Origin: Silicimonas sp963779765
Lineage (GTDB): Bacteria > Pseudomonadota > Alphaproteobacteria > Rhodobacterales > Rhodobacteraceae
DNA length: 64,000 bases
Assembly: GCA_963779765.1 (NCBI GenBank)
Contig: CAVZZP010000001.1
Coordinates: forward strand, 930,001-994,000
Direction of reading: 5' to 3'
In this document: piece by piece, positions 1 to 7,837 of the stretch
Layout: the number at the start of each line of letters is the position of its first letter
How positions within the stretch are numbered: the stretch's first letter is position 1
The notes under the pieces: generated by a model
Told to the model about the DNA's origin: nothing
What the model saw: the letters and a program-made list of their open reading frames with translations, nothing else
Databases searched by the model: none
Program-made: the position numbers and the translations under genes

Positions 1-355
1 GGGCAGGCATCACGAGATTCTGCGCCGCGTTCACCTCTTGCTTGCCGTTCACGACGATGTCCTGAAATTCGTAGTAGTCGAGCCGCATGACGGACTCCTG
101 CAGCGCGGGGGCATAGGATCCGCCGGCGCCGTCCGGTCCGTGGCACTGGAAGCATTCGGCGTTATAGCGGCGGAAGCCCGAGAACGTCGCAAAGTCGACC
201 GTACCGTCCTCTTCGACCTTGAACGTCGGGATCCCGTGCTGTGTGTACCAGCGTCCGCCTTCTTCGTAGTCAGCGGCGGTATCCGTGATTTCTTCCTGCG
301 CGACGGCGGACTGGCCGAGCGTCAGCGCGATTCCTGCGGCCAACAAGAGCCTCAT
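1..355 (-). CDS. c-type cytochrome of methanol oxidation (partial, runs off left edge)
   Basis: The visible 118 residues start with a signal peptide (MRLLLAAGIALTLG, cleavage near VAQ) and contain one haem motif, CFQCH, at about residues 69–73, so the product is a periplasmic c-type cytochrome. The C-terminal part lies outside the window. I chose the ATG at 355 because GGAG sits nine bases upstream; the in-frame ATG at 364 would touch the Shine-Dalgarno sequence. It is directly downstream of xoxF on the same strand, the usual place for the cytochrome (XoxG/CycB type) that takes electrons from the methanol dehydrogenase. The exact family cannot be settled from half a protein. Confidence 0.85.
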   Translation of the reverse strand, partial: MRLLLAAGIALTLGQSAVAQEEITDTAADYEEGGRWYTQHGIPTFKVEEDGTVDFATFSGFRRYNAECFQCHGPDGAGGSYAPALQESVMRLDYYEFQDIVVNGKQEVNAAQNLVMPA

Positions 356-392
356 CTTACTCATCTCCGTTTTTTCCTTATCTGACGAAGGA

Positions 393-419
393 GGGCTGGC
401 GCGACAAGCGCGCCAGCCC
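393..419 (-). terminator. strong hairpin between xoxF and the cytochrome gene
   Basis: A perfect 11-bp stem (393–403 with 409–419) and a 5-nt loop lie in the gap between the xoxF stop and the downstream cytochrome start. No T-run follows on the minus strand, so this is more likely an mRNA-stabilising or processing hairpin (or a Rho-dependent boundary) than a simple intrinsic terminator. It could make xoxF mRNA more abundant than that of the cytochrome. Confidence 0.55.
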
Positions 420-442
420 CCGTGTCTTGTCTCAGGCCCGGT

Positions 443-2248
443 TTAGTTCGGGAGCTTGAACACGGTCAGCTGGCCACCGAGCGCGGTGTAGTCGCTGAGC
501 GCGGCATAGCCACCCACAGCACCCAGACCGTCGTTCGGGTTGGTCAGACCTGCGGCGAGGCCGATGCCAGCCCAGCCACCGACGCCCGACAGGATGCCGA
601 TGTACTGCTCTCCGTCGCGCTCGTAGGTCATCACGTTGCCGATGATCCCCGACGGGGTCTTGAACCTGTAGAGTTCTTCGCCCGTGTCGGCATCGACGGC
701 CTTCAGGTAACCTTCCAGCGTGCCGTAGAAGACAACGCCGCCTGCAGTGGCCAGAGCGCCCGACCACACCGAGAACTGCTCGGGGATCGACCACTTGATC
801 TCGCCAGCCACGTTGTCCCAGGCGATGAAGTTACCCATGCCGCCATGGCTGTCCGGCGCGGGGTACATCGCAAGGGTTGCACCGACGTAGGGCTGTCCGG
901 CGGTATAGCTGACCCGGAAAGGCTCGTAGTCCATGCAAACGTGGTTCGTAGGCACGTAGAACAGCTGGGTATCCGGCGAATAGGCTGCCGGCTGCTGGTC
1001 CTTGGACCCGAGAGCGGCCGGGCAGATACCCGTCGAGTTCACGTCCTCGCCGTTCTGCTCGGTCGAGTACTGCGCGACCACCTGCGGCCGGCCGTACTGA
1101 TCCGATGCCGGATCCATCACGACTTCCGTCGCCCAGTTGACGGCGGGGTCGTACTTTTCGGCCACAAGCAGTTCGCCCGTCACCCGGTCGAGCGTGTAGC
1201 CGAACCCGTTACGGTCGAAGTGGGTGAGAAGCTTTCGCTCGGTTCCGTCGATGGCCTGCTCCGACAGGATCATCTCGTTGATCCCGTCATAGTCCCACTC
1301 GTCGTGGGGCGTCATCTGGTAGAACCATTTGGCCATACCGGTATCGATATCGCGGGCCATGACCGTCATGGACCAGCGGTTGTCGCCCGGACGCTGCGCC
1401 GGGTTCCAGGTCGAGGGGTTGCCGGTGCCGTAGTAGAACAGGTTCTCGTCCAGGTCGGCCGAGTACCAGCCCCAAGTCGTGCCGCCGCCGATCATCCACT
1501 GATCGCCTTCCCAGGTATTCGTTCCCGAGTTCTCGCCGACCGGCTCGCCCAGATGGGTCGTCGCCGCCGGATCGACAAGGATGTCGGAGTCCGGACCCAT
1601 GGAATAAGCGCGCCACTCCTGCTCGCCGGTTTCCATATTGTAGGCTGTCACCGACCCGCGGACGCCGAATTCGCCGCCCGAGATGCCGACGATGACCTTG
1701 TCCTTGATCGGCAGAACCGTCGCCGTGTTCGTCTCGCCCTTGGAGGGATCGCCGTTCACGACTTCCCACACCACTTCGCCGGTCTCGGCGTCGAGCGCGA
1801 CGACCTTCGTATCGGCCTGGTGAAGGAAGATCTTGCCTTCAGCATAGGCGACGCCGCGGTTCACGGTATCGCAGCACATCACCGGGATGACGTTCGGGTC
1901 CTGCTTCGGCTCGTACTTCCACTTGATCTTGCCGTCATTGGCCAGATCGAGTGCGTAGACGATGTTCGGGAACGGCGTATGGACATACATCGTGTCGCCG
2001 ATCACCAGCGGCGAACCTTCGTGACCACGAAGAACGCCCGTCGAGAAAGTCCAGGCGACCTGCAGGTCGCCGACGTTCTCCTTGTTGATCGTATCCAGAG
2101 CTGAATAGCGCTGGTTCTTGTAGTCGCCCGTCTGGATCGCCCACTGAGCGGGGTTCTCCATCTGGGTCACAAGGTCATCGTTCGCCAAGGCGGCTGACGC
2201 CACCAGGCAAAGCGCGACCCCGGAGGTCAAAAGCGTACGCACTTTCAT
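443..2248 (-). CDS. xoxF: lanthanide-dependent (XoxF-type) PQQ methanol dehydrogenase
   Basis: The 601-residue precursor oxidises methanol (and probably formaldehyde) in the periplasm with PQQ and passes electrons to a cytochrome c. It has a signal peptide ending near ALA-ND (residue 23), the adjacent-cysteine pair at about residues 125–126 (VMCCDT), and repeated beta-propeller 'W' motifs. The segment HDEWDYDG places Asp at residues 319 and 321; the second Asp is the extra ligand that marks XoxF enzymes binding rare-earth ions, where calcium MxaF enzymes have Ala. The start at 2248 (MKVRTLL) is supported by GGGAGGA six bases upstream. It lies downstream of a cytochrome gene, fghA and flhA on the same strand. 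No mxaF or mxaI is in the window. Confidence 0.95.
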   Translation of the reverse strand: MKVRTLLTSGVALCLVASAALANDDLVTQMENPAQWAIQTGDYKNQRYSALDTINKENVGDLQVAWTFSTGVLRGHEGSPLVIGDTMYVHTPFPNIVYALDLANDGKIKWKYEPKQDPNVIPVMCCDTVNRGVAYAEGKIFLHQADTKVVALDAETGEVVWEVVNGDPSKGETNTATVLPIKDKVIVGISGGEFGVRGSVTAYNMETGEQEWRAYSMGPDSDILVDPAATTHLGEPVGENSGTNTWEGDQWMIGGGTTWGWYSADLDENLFYYGTGNPSTWNPAQRPGDNRWSMTVMARDIDTGMAKWFYQMTPHDEWDYDGINEMILSEQAIDGTERKLLTHFDRNGFGYTLDRVTGELLVAEKYDPAVNWATEVVMDPASDQYGRPQVVAQYSTEQNGEDVNSTGICPAALGSKDQQPAAYSPDTQLFYVPTNHVCMDYEPFRVSYTAGQPYVGATLAMYPAPDSHGGMGNFIAWDNVAGEIKWSIPEQFSVWSGALATAGGVVFYGTLEGYLKAVDADTGEELYRFKTPSGIIGNVMTYERDGEQYIGILSGVGGWAGIGLAAGLTNPNDGLGAVGGYAALSDYTALGGQLTVFKLPN

Positions 2249-2261
2249 TCCAAGTCCTCCC

Positions 2262-2287
2262 AAAAAACGACGCGCGGCGCCGTCGTT
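2262..2287 (-). terminator. terminator-like hairpin in the xoxF leader
   Basis: On the minus strand, AACGACG (2287–2281) pairs perfectly with CGTCGTT (2272–2266) around an 8-nt GC-rich loop and is followed by four more T residues, which run straight into the xoxF Shine-Dalgarno sequence. This has the form of an intrinsic terminator. It may end transcripts from the upstream cytochrome gene or act as an attenuator of xoxF. Confidence 0.55.
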
Positions 2288-2368
2288 GCGCGCCCGGTCC
2301 TCCTCGACCGAGAGCGATGATATGCCGACAGGCCCCCTGTTCGGACGGTCGGCCCTACTCGTCCCCGC

Positions 2369-2770
2369 TTAGCTTCCCTCAGCCGGGAAGGTCGCGAGAT
2401 ACGCGATCACGTTCGTGCGTTCCTCCTCCTTGCGGAGGCCCGCGAAAGACATCTTTGTGCCCGGCGCATAGTCCTTGGGCTTCTCGATGAACTGCGCCAG
2501 CGTCTCAGGCGTCCAGACAGTGCCGTCGGCACCGAGCGCAGTAAGTGCGTCCGAGTACGAAAAGTCCGGCTCGCTCGCGATGACGCGGCCGACGATCCCA
2601 TTCAACTCCGGACCGGTCTTGTTGGCTGCGTCGGCACCCACGGCATGGCAGGCCTGGCATTTCCTGAACACCTTCTCTCCGGCAGCGGCATCACCGGAAA
2701 CGGCGTCTTGAGCGGCGGCGGCGAAGGGAAGGCAGGCGACGGCGAGGCTGGCGATCAGTGTGTTACGCAT
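2369..2770 (-). CDS. class I c-type cytochrome (c550-like)
   Basis: The 133-residue protein has a signal peptide (cleavage near AAAAQ), a single CQACH haem motif at about residues 38–42, and a likely axial methionine in GTKMSFAG near residue 106, the layout of soluble class I cytochromes of the c2/c550 family. It would shuttle electrons in the periplasm from the methanol dehydrogenase or respiratory chain to an oxidase. It lies between fghA (18 bases away) and xoxF on the same strand, suggesting one transcript. Whether it is the direct XoxF partner or a general carrier cannot be told from sequence. Confidence 0.9.
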   Translation of the reverse strand: MRNTLIASLAVACLPFAAAAQDAVSGDAAAGEKVFRKCQACHAVGADAANKTGPELNGIVGRVIASEPDFSYSDALTALGADGTVWTPETLAQFIEKPKDYAPGTKMSFAGLRKEEERTNVIAYLATFPAEGS

Positions 2771-2788
2771 CAGAGTTTCCTTTTCGAC

Positions 2789-3619
2789 TCATGAGAGATT
2801 CGCCGCATGAAAGGCGACGTGATCGGCAGCAAAGCTATTAACGAAAAAATAGGAATGGTCATATCCACGCTGCATCCGGAACTCGCCCGGTTGGCGGCGC
2901 TTCGCCATCATGCCTGCAAGAGCCTCGGGCTTGAGCAGGTCGAGGAACTGGTCCGATGCCCCCTGATCGACCAGGATCTCTCCCTTCCAGCCGTGCTCTT
3001 CCAGAAGCAGCGTCGAGTCGTGTTCGGCCCAGACACTTTCGTCGTTGCCCAGATAAGCGCCAAGTTGCTTGCGGCCCCAGTCGGATTGCGTGGGATGCGC
3101 GATCGGCGCGAAGGCGGACAGGGAGTCGTAGCTGTCGGGATTGCGCAAAGCGATCGTGATCGCTCCGTGGCCACCCATGGAGTGACCCGTGATCCCGTGA
3201 CGGTCGTTCACGGGCAGGTTCCCGGTCACTACATCGCGCAATTCCTTCACGACGTAGTCGTACATCTGATAGTGCGCTGACCACGGAGCTTCGGTCGCGT
3301 TCACGTAGAAGCCCGCGCCCTTACCCAAGTCGTAGGCGTCGTCGTCCGCAACACCCTCGCCGCGCGGCGAGGTGTCGGGAAAGATGACCGCGATTCCGTG
3401 ATGCGCGGCAGTCTCCTGAAAGCCGCCCTTGGTCATCGCGTTCTCATGGGTGCAGGTCAGGCCCGACAAATACCAAAGCACCGGGACCGGACCGTCTTCG
3501 GCTTGAGGCGGAAGGTAGGCGCCGAACGTCATCTTGCCGCCGCACACAGCCGAGTCGTGGCTGTACACGCCCTGGACCCCGCCGAAGCTTCGATTTTCCG
3601 AGATGCGTTCCAGTGTCAT
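2789..3619 (-). CDS. fghA: S-formylglutathione hydrolase
   Basis: This 276-residue cytoplasmic serine esterase hydrolyses S-formylglutathione to formate and glutathione, the last step of glutathione-dependent formaldehyde oxidation. The nucleophile elbow GHSMGG is at about residues 145–150, with the acid in DQGASDQF and the histidine in GYDHSYFF near the C-terminus. Length and order are those of the esterase D family. It starts four bases after the flhA stop on the same strand, so the two enzymes of the pathway are surely co-transcribed. Confidence 0.95.
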   Translation of the reverse strand: MTLERISENRSFGGVQGVYSHDSAVCGGKMTFGAYLPPQAEDGPVPVLWYLSGLTCTHENAMTKGGFQETAAHHGIAVIFPDTSPRGEGVADDDAYDLGKGAGFYVNATEAPWSAHYQMYDYVVKELRDVVTGNLPVNDRHGITGHSMGGHGAITIALRNPDSYDSLSAFAPIAHPTQSDWGRKQLGAYLGNDESVWAEHDSTLLLEEHGWKGEILVDQGASDQFLDLLKPEALAGMMAKRRQPGEFRMQRGYDHSYFFVNSFAADHVAFHAANLS

Positions 3620-3623
3620 CGGA

Positions 3624-4736
3624 TCAGTACACCACCACCGAGCGAATGGACTCGCCCGAGTGCATGAGGTCGAACCCCTTGTTGATGTCGTCGAGCGACA
3701 GTGTGTGGGTGATCATCGGGTCGATCTCGATCTTCCCGTCCATGTACCAGTCCACGATCTTCGGCACGTCGGTTCGCCCGCGCGCGCCGCCGAACGCCGT
3801 GCCCCGCCATGTGCGGCCGGTCACGAGCTGGAAGGGACGAGTCGAGATCTCGGCACCAGCCGGAGCCACGCCGATGATGATGCTCTCGCCCCAGCCCTTG
3901 TGAGCGCACTCGAGCGCGGTCCGCATCACCTTGACGTTTCCGGTCGCGTCGAAGGTATAGTCCGCGCCGCCCTTGGTCAGGTTCACGAGATATGGCACGA
4001 GATCGCCCTCAACCTCGGACGGGTTGACGAAGTCGGTCATGCCGAAGCGCTCGGCCATCGTCTTCTTGTCGTTGTTCAGGTCGACGCCGACGATCTGGTT
4101 CGCTCCGGCAAGGCGCAAACCCTGGATGACGTTCAGGCCGATACCGCCCAGACCGAAGACGACGGCACGCGAGCCGATCTCGACCTTAGCCGTATTGATG
4201 ACCGCACCAATTCCGGTCGTCACGCCGCAACCGATGTAGCAGATCTTGTCGAATGGCGCGTCCTCGCGGACCTTCGCCAGCGCGATCTCGGGCAGCACCG
4301 TATGATTAGAGAACGTCGAGCAGCCCATGTAGTGCAGGATCGGGTCGCCATCGAGCGTCGAGAACCGCGACGTTCCGTCAGGCATCAATCCCTGGCCTTG
4401 GGTCGAGCGGATCGCTTGGCAGAGGTTCGTCTTCGGATTGAGGCAGTATTCGCACTCACGGCACTCAGGTGTGTAGAGTGGAATGACGTGGTCGCCCTTT
4501 TTCAGACTAGTGACGCCCTCTCCCACTTCCATGACGACGCCAGCGCCCTCGTGACCGAGGATCGCGGGAAACATGCCTTCGGGGTCGGCACCGGACAGGG
4601 TGAACTCGTCGGTGTGGCAGATGCCGGTCGCCTTGATCTCGACAAGGACCTCCCCGGCTCTCGGGCCATCAAGGTTGACCTCCATGATCTCAAGCGGCTT
4701 TCCAGCCTGTACAGCCACGGCGGCACGCGTTCTCAT
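3624..4736 (-). CDS. flhA: S-(hydroxymethyl)glutathione dehydrogenase (class III alcohol dehydrogenase)
   Basis: The 370-residue zinc- and NAD-dependent enzyme oxidises the formaldehyde–glutathione adduct to S-formylglutathione. The catalytic zinc region GHEGAGVVMEVGEG, the structural zinc cysteines (C-x2-C-x2-C-x7-C in CRECEYCLNPKTNLC) and the nucleotide-binding FGLGGIGLNVIQG are all present. A longer reading frame exists upstream, but MRTRAAVAVQAG at 4736 has a strong GGGAGGAG five bases away and gives the family's normal length. It is the first gene of the leftward flhA–fghA–cytochrome–xoxF run, and a 24-bp motif shared with gfa lies 75–98 bases upstream. Also known as adhI or frmA. Confidence 0.95.
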   Translation of the reverse strand: MRTRAAVAVQAGKPLEIMEVNLDGPRAGEVLVEIKATGICHTDEFTLSGADPEGMFPAILGHEGAGVVMEVGEGVTSLKKGDHVIPLYTPECRECEYCLNPKTNLCQAIRSTQGQGLMPDGTSRFSTLDGDPILHYMGCSTFSNHTVLPEIALAKVREDAPFDKICYIGCGVTTGIGAVINTAKVEIGSRAVVFGLGGIGLNVIQGLRLAGANQIVGVDLNNDKKTMAERFGMTDFVNPSEVEGDLVPYLVNLTKGGADYTFDATGNVKVMRTALECAHKGWGESIIIGVAPAGAEISTRPFQLVTGRTWRGTAFGGARGRTDVPKIVDWYMDGKIEIDPMITHTLSLDDINKGFDLMHSGESIRSVVVY

Positions 4737-4810
4737 CGGTCTCCTCCCAGGTCGTCGTCCCCCTGTGTCGGGGTGTTTCTTAGAATATAAGAAGCGGGCC
4801 ACCTCCTGAA

Positions 4811-4834
4811 CAATTGATACGATGGTGTGTATTG
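4811..4834. promoter_or_regulatory. shared 24-bp motif, flhA / exported-protein divergent promoter
   Basis: The sequence matches the motif at 19535–19558 at 19 of 24 positions: CAATnGnTACGA, two variable bases, then GTGTGTnTTG. It lies between divergent starts, 57 bases before the gene at 4891 and 75 bases before flhA. Both copies are in divergent promoter regions of formaldehyde-metabolism genes, so a common regulator such as the LuxR-type protein at 11986–12717 is a reasonable inference. Confidence 0.5.
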
Positions 4835-4890
4835 GCGCTTCCGATCCGCACCTAAAGGGTGGCGGTGCGCACGCCGCAAAGGAGGGAACC

Positions 4891-5511
4891 ATGCAGCGAA
4901 ACACGGCTCTTCTGGCTGTCGCCATTTCGGGGGTGCTCAACCTGTCCGCCATAACGGCCGATGCTGCGGACTTTGCCGATCCCACGTGGCCCTGCATTCA
5001 GCGCAAGGTCGAGACGCTTTCGCCCGGCCTGATGTGGGCGCATCCCCTGCCCGAGACGCCGGCCAGCAAGGAAGAGACGGCGGCGGTCGCCCTTATGGCC
5101 GAACGACTGACACTGCGACGGAGCGATCTCGAAAGCCTTCGCCCCGAGGTTCAGGCCTTCGCCGAAAAGTACAGTGGAGACCCCGAGGTCATGGGCCGGG
5201 TGTTCCAGCGCGCGTTCAAGGGTCTCGACACGCGCCGCACGAGAATCATCAACGGAATCGCTGACTTCTCGTTAAGCCAGATCGCTTTGGCACAAAGTAT
5301 CGAAGACACTCGGAGCGAGATGGATACGCTGATGGCCGCCGACGAGCCCGATTTCGACCGCGTCGACGAGTTGGAGGAAAAGCTGGATTGGGACCAACTT
5401 ATCTACGGCGACCGTCAGAAATCGATTACCTACCTCTGCGAGACGCCCCAGCTTATCGAGCGCCGCCTGTTCGGCATCGCGCAGCTGCTGGCCGAGCACG
5501 TCGCAGGCTAG
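4891..5511 (+). CDS. exported protein of unknown function beside the formaldehyde genes
   Basis: I do not recognise a named family. The 206-residue product has a signal peptide (hydrophobic stretch at residues 7–22, cleavage near ADA-AD), a cysteine soon after (PTWPCIQ) and another near residue 183 (TYLCET), and is otherwise mainly charged and alpha-helical, with a coiled-coil-like acidic stretch around residues 140–170. The start at 4891 has AAAGGAGGG six bases upstream. It is divergent from flhA and shares its promoter region, so it is probably expressed with formaldehyde oxidation, perhaps as a periplasmic accessory of the methanol-oxidising system. Confidence 0.8.
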   Translation: MQRNTALLAVAISGVLNLSAITADAADFADPTWPCIQRKVETLSPGLMWAHPLPETPASKEETAAVALMAERLTLRRSDLESLRPEVQAFAEKYSGDPEVMGRVFQRAFKGLDTRRTRIINGIADFSLSQIALAQSIEDTRSEMDTLMAADEPDFDRVDELEEKLDWDQLIYGDRQKSITYLCETPQLIERRLFGIAQLLAEHVAG

Positions 5512-5512
5512 C

Positions 5513-6541
5513 CTACTCCCATTCCAGTTCAGTCCAGGCGACGGTGGCATTACGCGGATTATAGGCGTCGAAGAGGCTCCATCTCGTCGCTTCGTCTGCC
5601 GCGATGATCTGTATTGCGTCGCCAATCCGGTCGCCTCTGTCGATCGCGCCACGGGTGTCCGACTCCAGCACCGACAGATACCGCTCGAGGTTCCCCGCAC
5701 CTTCAGGCCAGTCCAAGATCGCCGCACCGTGGCCGGGAACGACGGCCTCAACGTCGCGCGGCTTCAACTCCGCCAGCACCGCTTTCCAACCTTTCAGACT
5801 CCCATCGAGGGAGGGCGTATGGTCGTCGAAGAGAAGGTCGCCCAGGAACATCACGCCTGTCGTGGGGTCGAAAACGGTCATGTCGGCGCCGGTATGCGCG
5901 ACAGGCCAAGGTTCAGCGAGGAGTATCCGGTCGCCAAGGTCTATCTCGGTAGGCTCGGCGATGGTGACGGAAACCTTTGGAACGGCGCTTCCCACGAAGG
6001 TAGGACCCACTAGCCTCTCGAAACTCGTCACGTAGGTCGAAGCACGGTCCGCAAGCGCGCGCGGCAAATCGGAATGGCCCACGATCTGGGCACCCGCTTC
6101 GGTGAAGACACTGGCGCCGAAGATGTGGTCGGGGTGCATGTGTGTGAGGAGGACATGCGACACGGGCAGATCCGTCTCGGCCCTCACGGCGCGCCACAGC
6201 CCCTCCCCCACGACACGCGAGCCGCCGGCATCGATGACGGCAACGCTGTCGCGCCCCACGACGAAGCCAGAGTTCGAAACGTCGCCAGCGTTTCCCTGCG
6301 CAGGCTCCTCGATGAGCCCCACATGAACAAAGACGCCGTCCGCGACCTCGAGGATCGAAAGCGCCGGTCCGGAAGGCACGCAACGAGGTGACCCGTCAGC
6401 ACCGGGGGGAATTGACGGCATCCGGGCCTGAAGCGCCGCATCGCATCCCTCGATTGTGGCCGCCTCGAATCCCGGAAGTAGGCGATCCATACAGTCGGCG
6501 CCGGCAAGCCCGAGACAAAGCGTCACGACGGCTTCGAACAT
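5513..6541 (-). CDS. metallo-beta-lactamase-fold hydrolase of the quinoprotein relay type
   Basis: The 342-residue protein has a short signal peptide and the zinc motif THMHPDH at about residues 138–144, followed by the other ligands in AHTGAD, GDLLFDDH and PGHG, so the metal site looks intact. The N-terminal cysteine-containing region (ADCMDRLLPG, EGCDAAL) resembles proteins called 'quinoprotein relay system zinc metallohydrolase', found beside PQQ dehydrogenases, with SoxH as a distant relative. The start at 6541 has GGAGGG eight bases upstream. It is divergent from the SoxYZ-like carrier gene, its usual partner. Its substrate is unknown; a carrier-bound thio-ester or persulfide is a guess. 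Confidence 0.85.
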   Translation of the reverse strand: MFEAVVTLCLGLAGADCMDRLLPGFEAATIEGCDAALQARMPSIPPGADGSPRCVPSGPALSILEVADGVFVHVGLIEEPAQGNAGDVSNSGFVVGRDSVAVIDAGGSRVVGEGLWRAVRAETDLPVSHVLLTHMHPDHIFGASVFTEAGAQIVGHSDLPRALADRASTYVTSFERLVGPTFVGSAVPKVSVTIAEPTEIDLGDRILLAEPWPVAHTGADMTVFDPTTGVMFLGDLLFDDHTPSLDGSLKGWKAVLAELKPRDVEAVVPGHGAAILDWPEGAGNLERYLSVLESDTRGAIDRGDRIGDAIQIIAADEATRWSLFDAYNPRNATVAWTELEWE

Positions 6542-6663
6542 GTCCCGACCCTCCGACCAAACCTCACGGAATCGTGCGCTCGCTTGCGACTGAGGTCCAG
6601 ATATACCTCCGGCGCGGGTTGTGGCATTATTTACTCGACGTACCGTTGCGGGAGGAGACCGTG
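6542..6663. promoter_or_regulatory. divergent promoter region of hydrolase and SoxYZ-like carrier
   Basis: The 122 bases between the divergent starts include an AT-rich patch (GGCATTATTTACTCG) at about 6631–6645 followed by CGTACCGTTG. The reverse complement of this patch faintly resembles the 24-bp motif at 4811 and 19535, but only with a gap, so I do not count it as a third copy. No clear sigma-70 boxes could be assigned. Confidence 0.3.
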
Positions 6664-7482
6664 ATGCCCTTGAAATCGATGTGTATGGCCGTCGTCGTGG
6701 CGCTTGTGACAGGCAGCGCTTTCGCCGAGACGGTCGTGCAAAATCCGCTAACCGAAAGCCCGACGTGGGAGGACCTACGGTTCGACGTCGTAGGCGACGC
6801 GGACCTGGCTGAGGGCAACGACATTCTGTCAGTCGAAGCCCCATCGCGGGCTGCCGACGCCGCCACGGTGCCCGTTGTGCTTACCCAGACGAACCCTAAC
6901 GTACATATCACCGCTGCAACCGTCGTCATCGACGAGAACCCCGCGCCGGTCGCCGGGGTCTTCACCTTCGGCGACGGTATGGGAGAGCTGTCGTTCGAGA
7001 TGCGTTTGCGGGTGAACCAGTATTCCAACGTCCGCGTGATTACCCAGACCGAAGACGGCCTTTCCATGACAGGACGCTTCGTGAAGGCTTCGGGCGGATG
7101 CTCGGCGCCGGCGTCGCGTGATCCGGAAAGCGTGCTTGCGTCCATGGGCGAAATGAAGCTCCGGCTCTTTGGCGAGATGGACGCGCCACTTCAGTCGAAC
7201 GTGCGGCGCGAAGCTCAGATCATGGTCCGCCACCCGAACTATTCGGGCCTTCAGCGCGACCAGATCACCCAGCTTTTCATCCCGGCGCACTTCATCGACC
7301 ACCTCGAAGTCTGGCAGGGCGACGACATGCTCTGGGCGATGGACGGCGGCATCTCGATTTCCGAGAACCCCGCCTTCAGGTTCGGCTACATCGACAACGG
7401 GTCCGAAGCCTTGACGGTGAAGGCGACGGACACTTCCGGCAACTCGTTCGAACAGGTCCTGCCCAAGGGTCCGGCCACCTGA
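6664..7482 (+). CDS. quinoprotein dehydrogenase-associated SoxYZ-like carrier
   Basis: The 272-residue exported protein looks like a SoxY-type domain (residues 25–150) fused to a SoxZ-type domain (residues 165–270). The SoxY-like half ends in KASGGCSAPA, matching the swinging-arm cysteine that in true SoxY (GGCGG) carries sulfur intermediates. The SoxZ half has IMVRHPNYSG and the conserved ITQL segment. A signal peptide ends near AFA-ET. GGAGGAG lies six bases before the ATG at 6664. It is divergent from the zinc hydrolase, the usual pairing next to PQQ alcohol dehydrogenases. No sox oxidation genes are present, so the cargo is probably not thiosulfate. Confidence 0.88.
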   Translation: MPLKSMCMAVVVALVTGSAFAETVVQNPLTESPTWEDLRFDVVGDADLAEGNDILSVEAPSRAADAATVPVVLTQTNPNVHITAATVVIDENPAPVAGVFTFGDGMGELSFEMRLRVNQYSNVRVITQTEDGLSMTGRFVKASGGCSAPASRDPESVLASMGEMKLRLFGEMDAPLQSNVRREAQIMVRHPNYSGLQRDQITQLFIPAHFIDHLEVWQGDDMLWAMDGGISISENPAFRFGYIDNGSEALTVKATDTSGNSFEQVLPKGPAT

Positions 7483-7492
7483 CGTCCCGGCG

Positions 7493-7837
7493 TTAGAAGC
7501 AGACCAGTTCTGACTCGGCCTGGGCGCGCCGCAGGTCAGCTACCAGGTGCTCTGCATCCGGCGAGCTGTTGAACACCGCCATGCGCTCGCCCCCGACACG
7601 GCGCATCGACAGGACGGTCTCTGCCTCCACGTATTTCTCGTAAGGCAGGATCGAAGCGATTTCGTCTATCGAGCAAGAGCAACGCTCCAACATCTCTCGT
7701 GTCTGGCCGTTCTTTGCCATGCACGCGAAAACATAGTCGGCACGCGTGGCCGTCGGATAGTCGTTCAATCGCGCAGCTTCGTCCTGTGCAACGGCGGCGA
7801 AAGGCAAGACCGCCAAGAGGGTCGCAAGGCGTCTCAT
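7493..7837 (-). CDS. small exported cysteine-containing protein
   Basis: No family is recognised. The 114-residue product has a signal peptide (cleavage near AVAQ) and four cysteines, two of them in a CSC motif at about residues 53–55, with one earlier (VFACMA) and one as the second-last residue. The spacing suggests disulfides or a metal/haem site. It overlaps the next gene upstream (7834–8496) by four bases, so translation is coupled, and it is the last gene of the leftward regulatory operon. Its position next to quinoprotein accessory genes suggests a periplasmic role in methanol oxidation. Confidence 0.75.
   Translation of the reverse strand: MRRLATLLAVLPFAAVAQDEAARLNDYPTATRADYVFACMAKNGQTREMLERCSCSIDEIASILPYEKYVEAETVLSMRRVGGERMAVFNSSPDAEHLVADLRRAQAESELVCF

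Noticed and set aside
422..2104. A long plus-strand open frame (560 codons) opposite xoxF
   Set aside because: It is the antisense shadow of xoxF in high-GC DNA, has no ribosome site and no recognisable domain.
6635..6655. A third copy of the 24-bp motif in front of the SoxYZ-like gene
   Set aside because: The reverse complement (CAACGGTACG...) matches only with a gap and loses the GTGTGT part, so it could be chance.
6664..7482. True SoxY/SoxZ of thiosulfate oxidation
   Set aside because: The two domains are fused, the carrier motif is GGCSAPA and not GGCGG, and no soxA, soxB, soxX or soxCD lies nearby.
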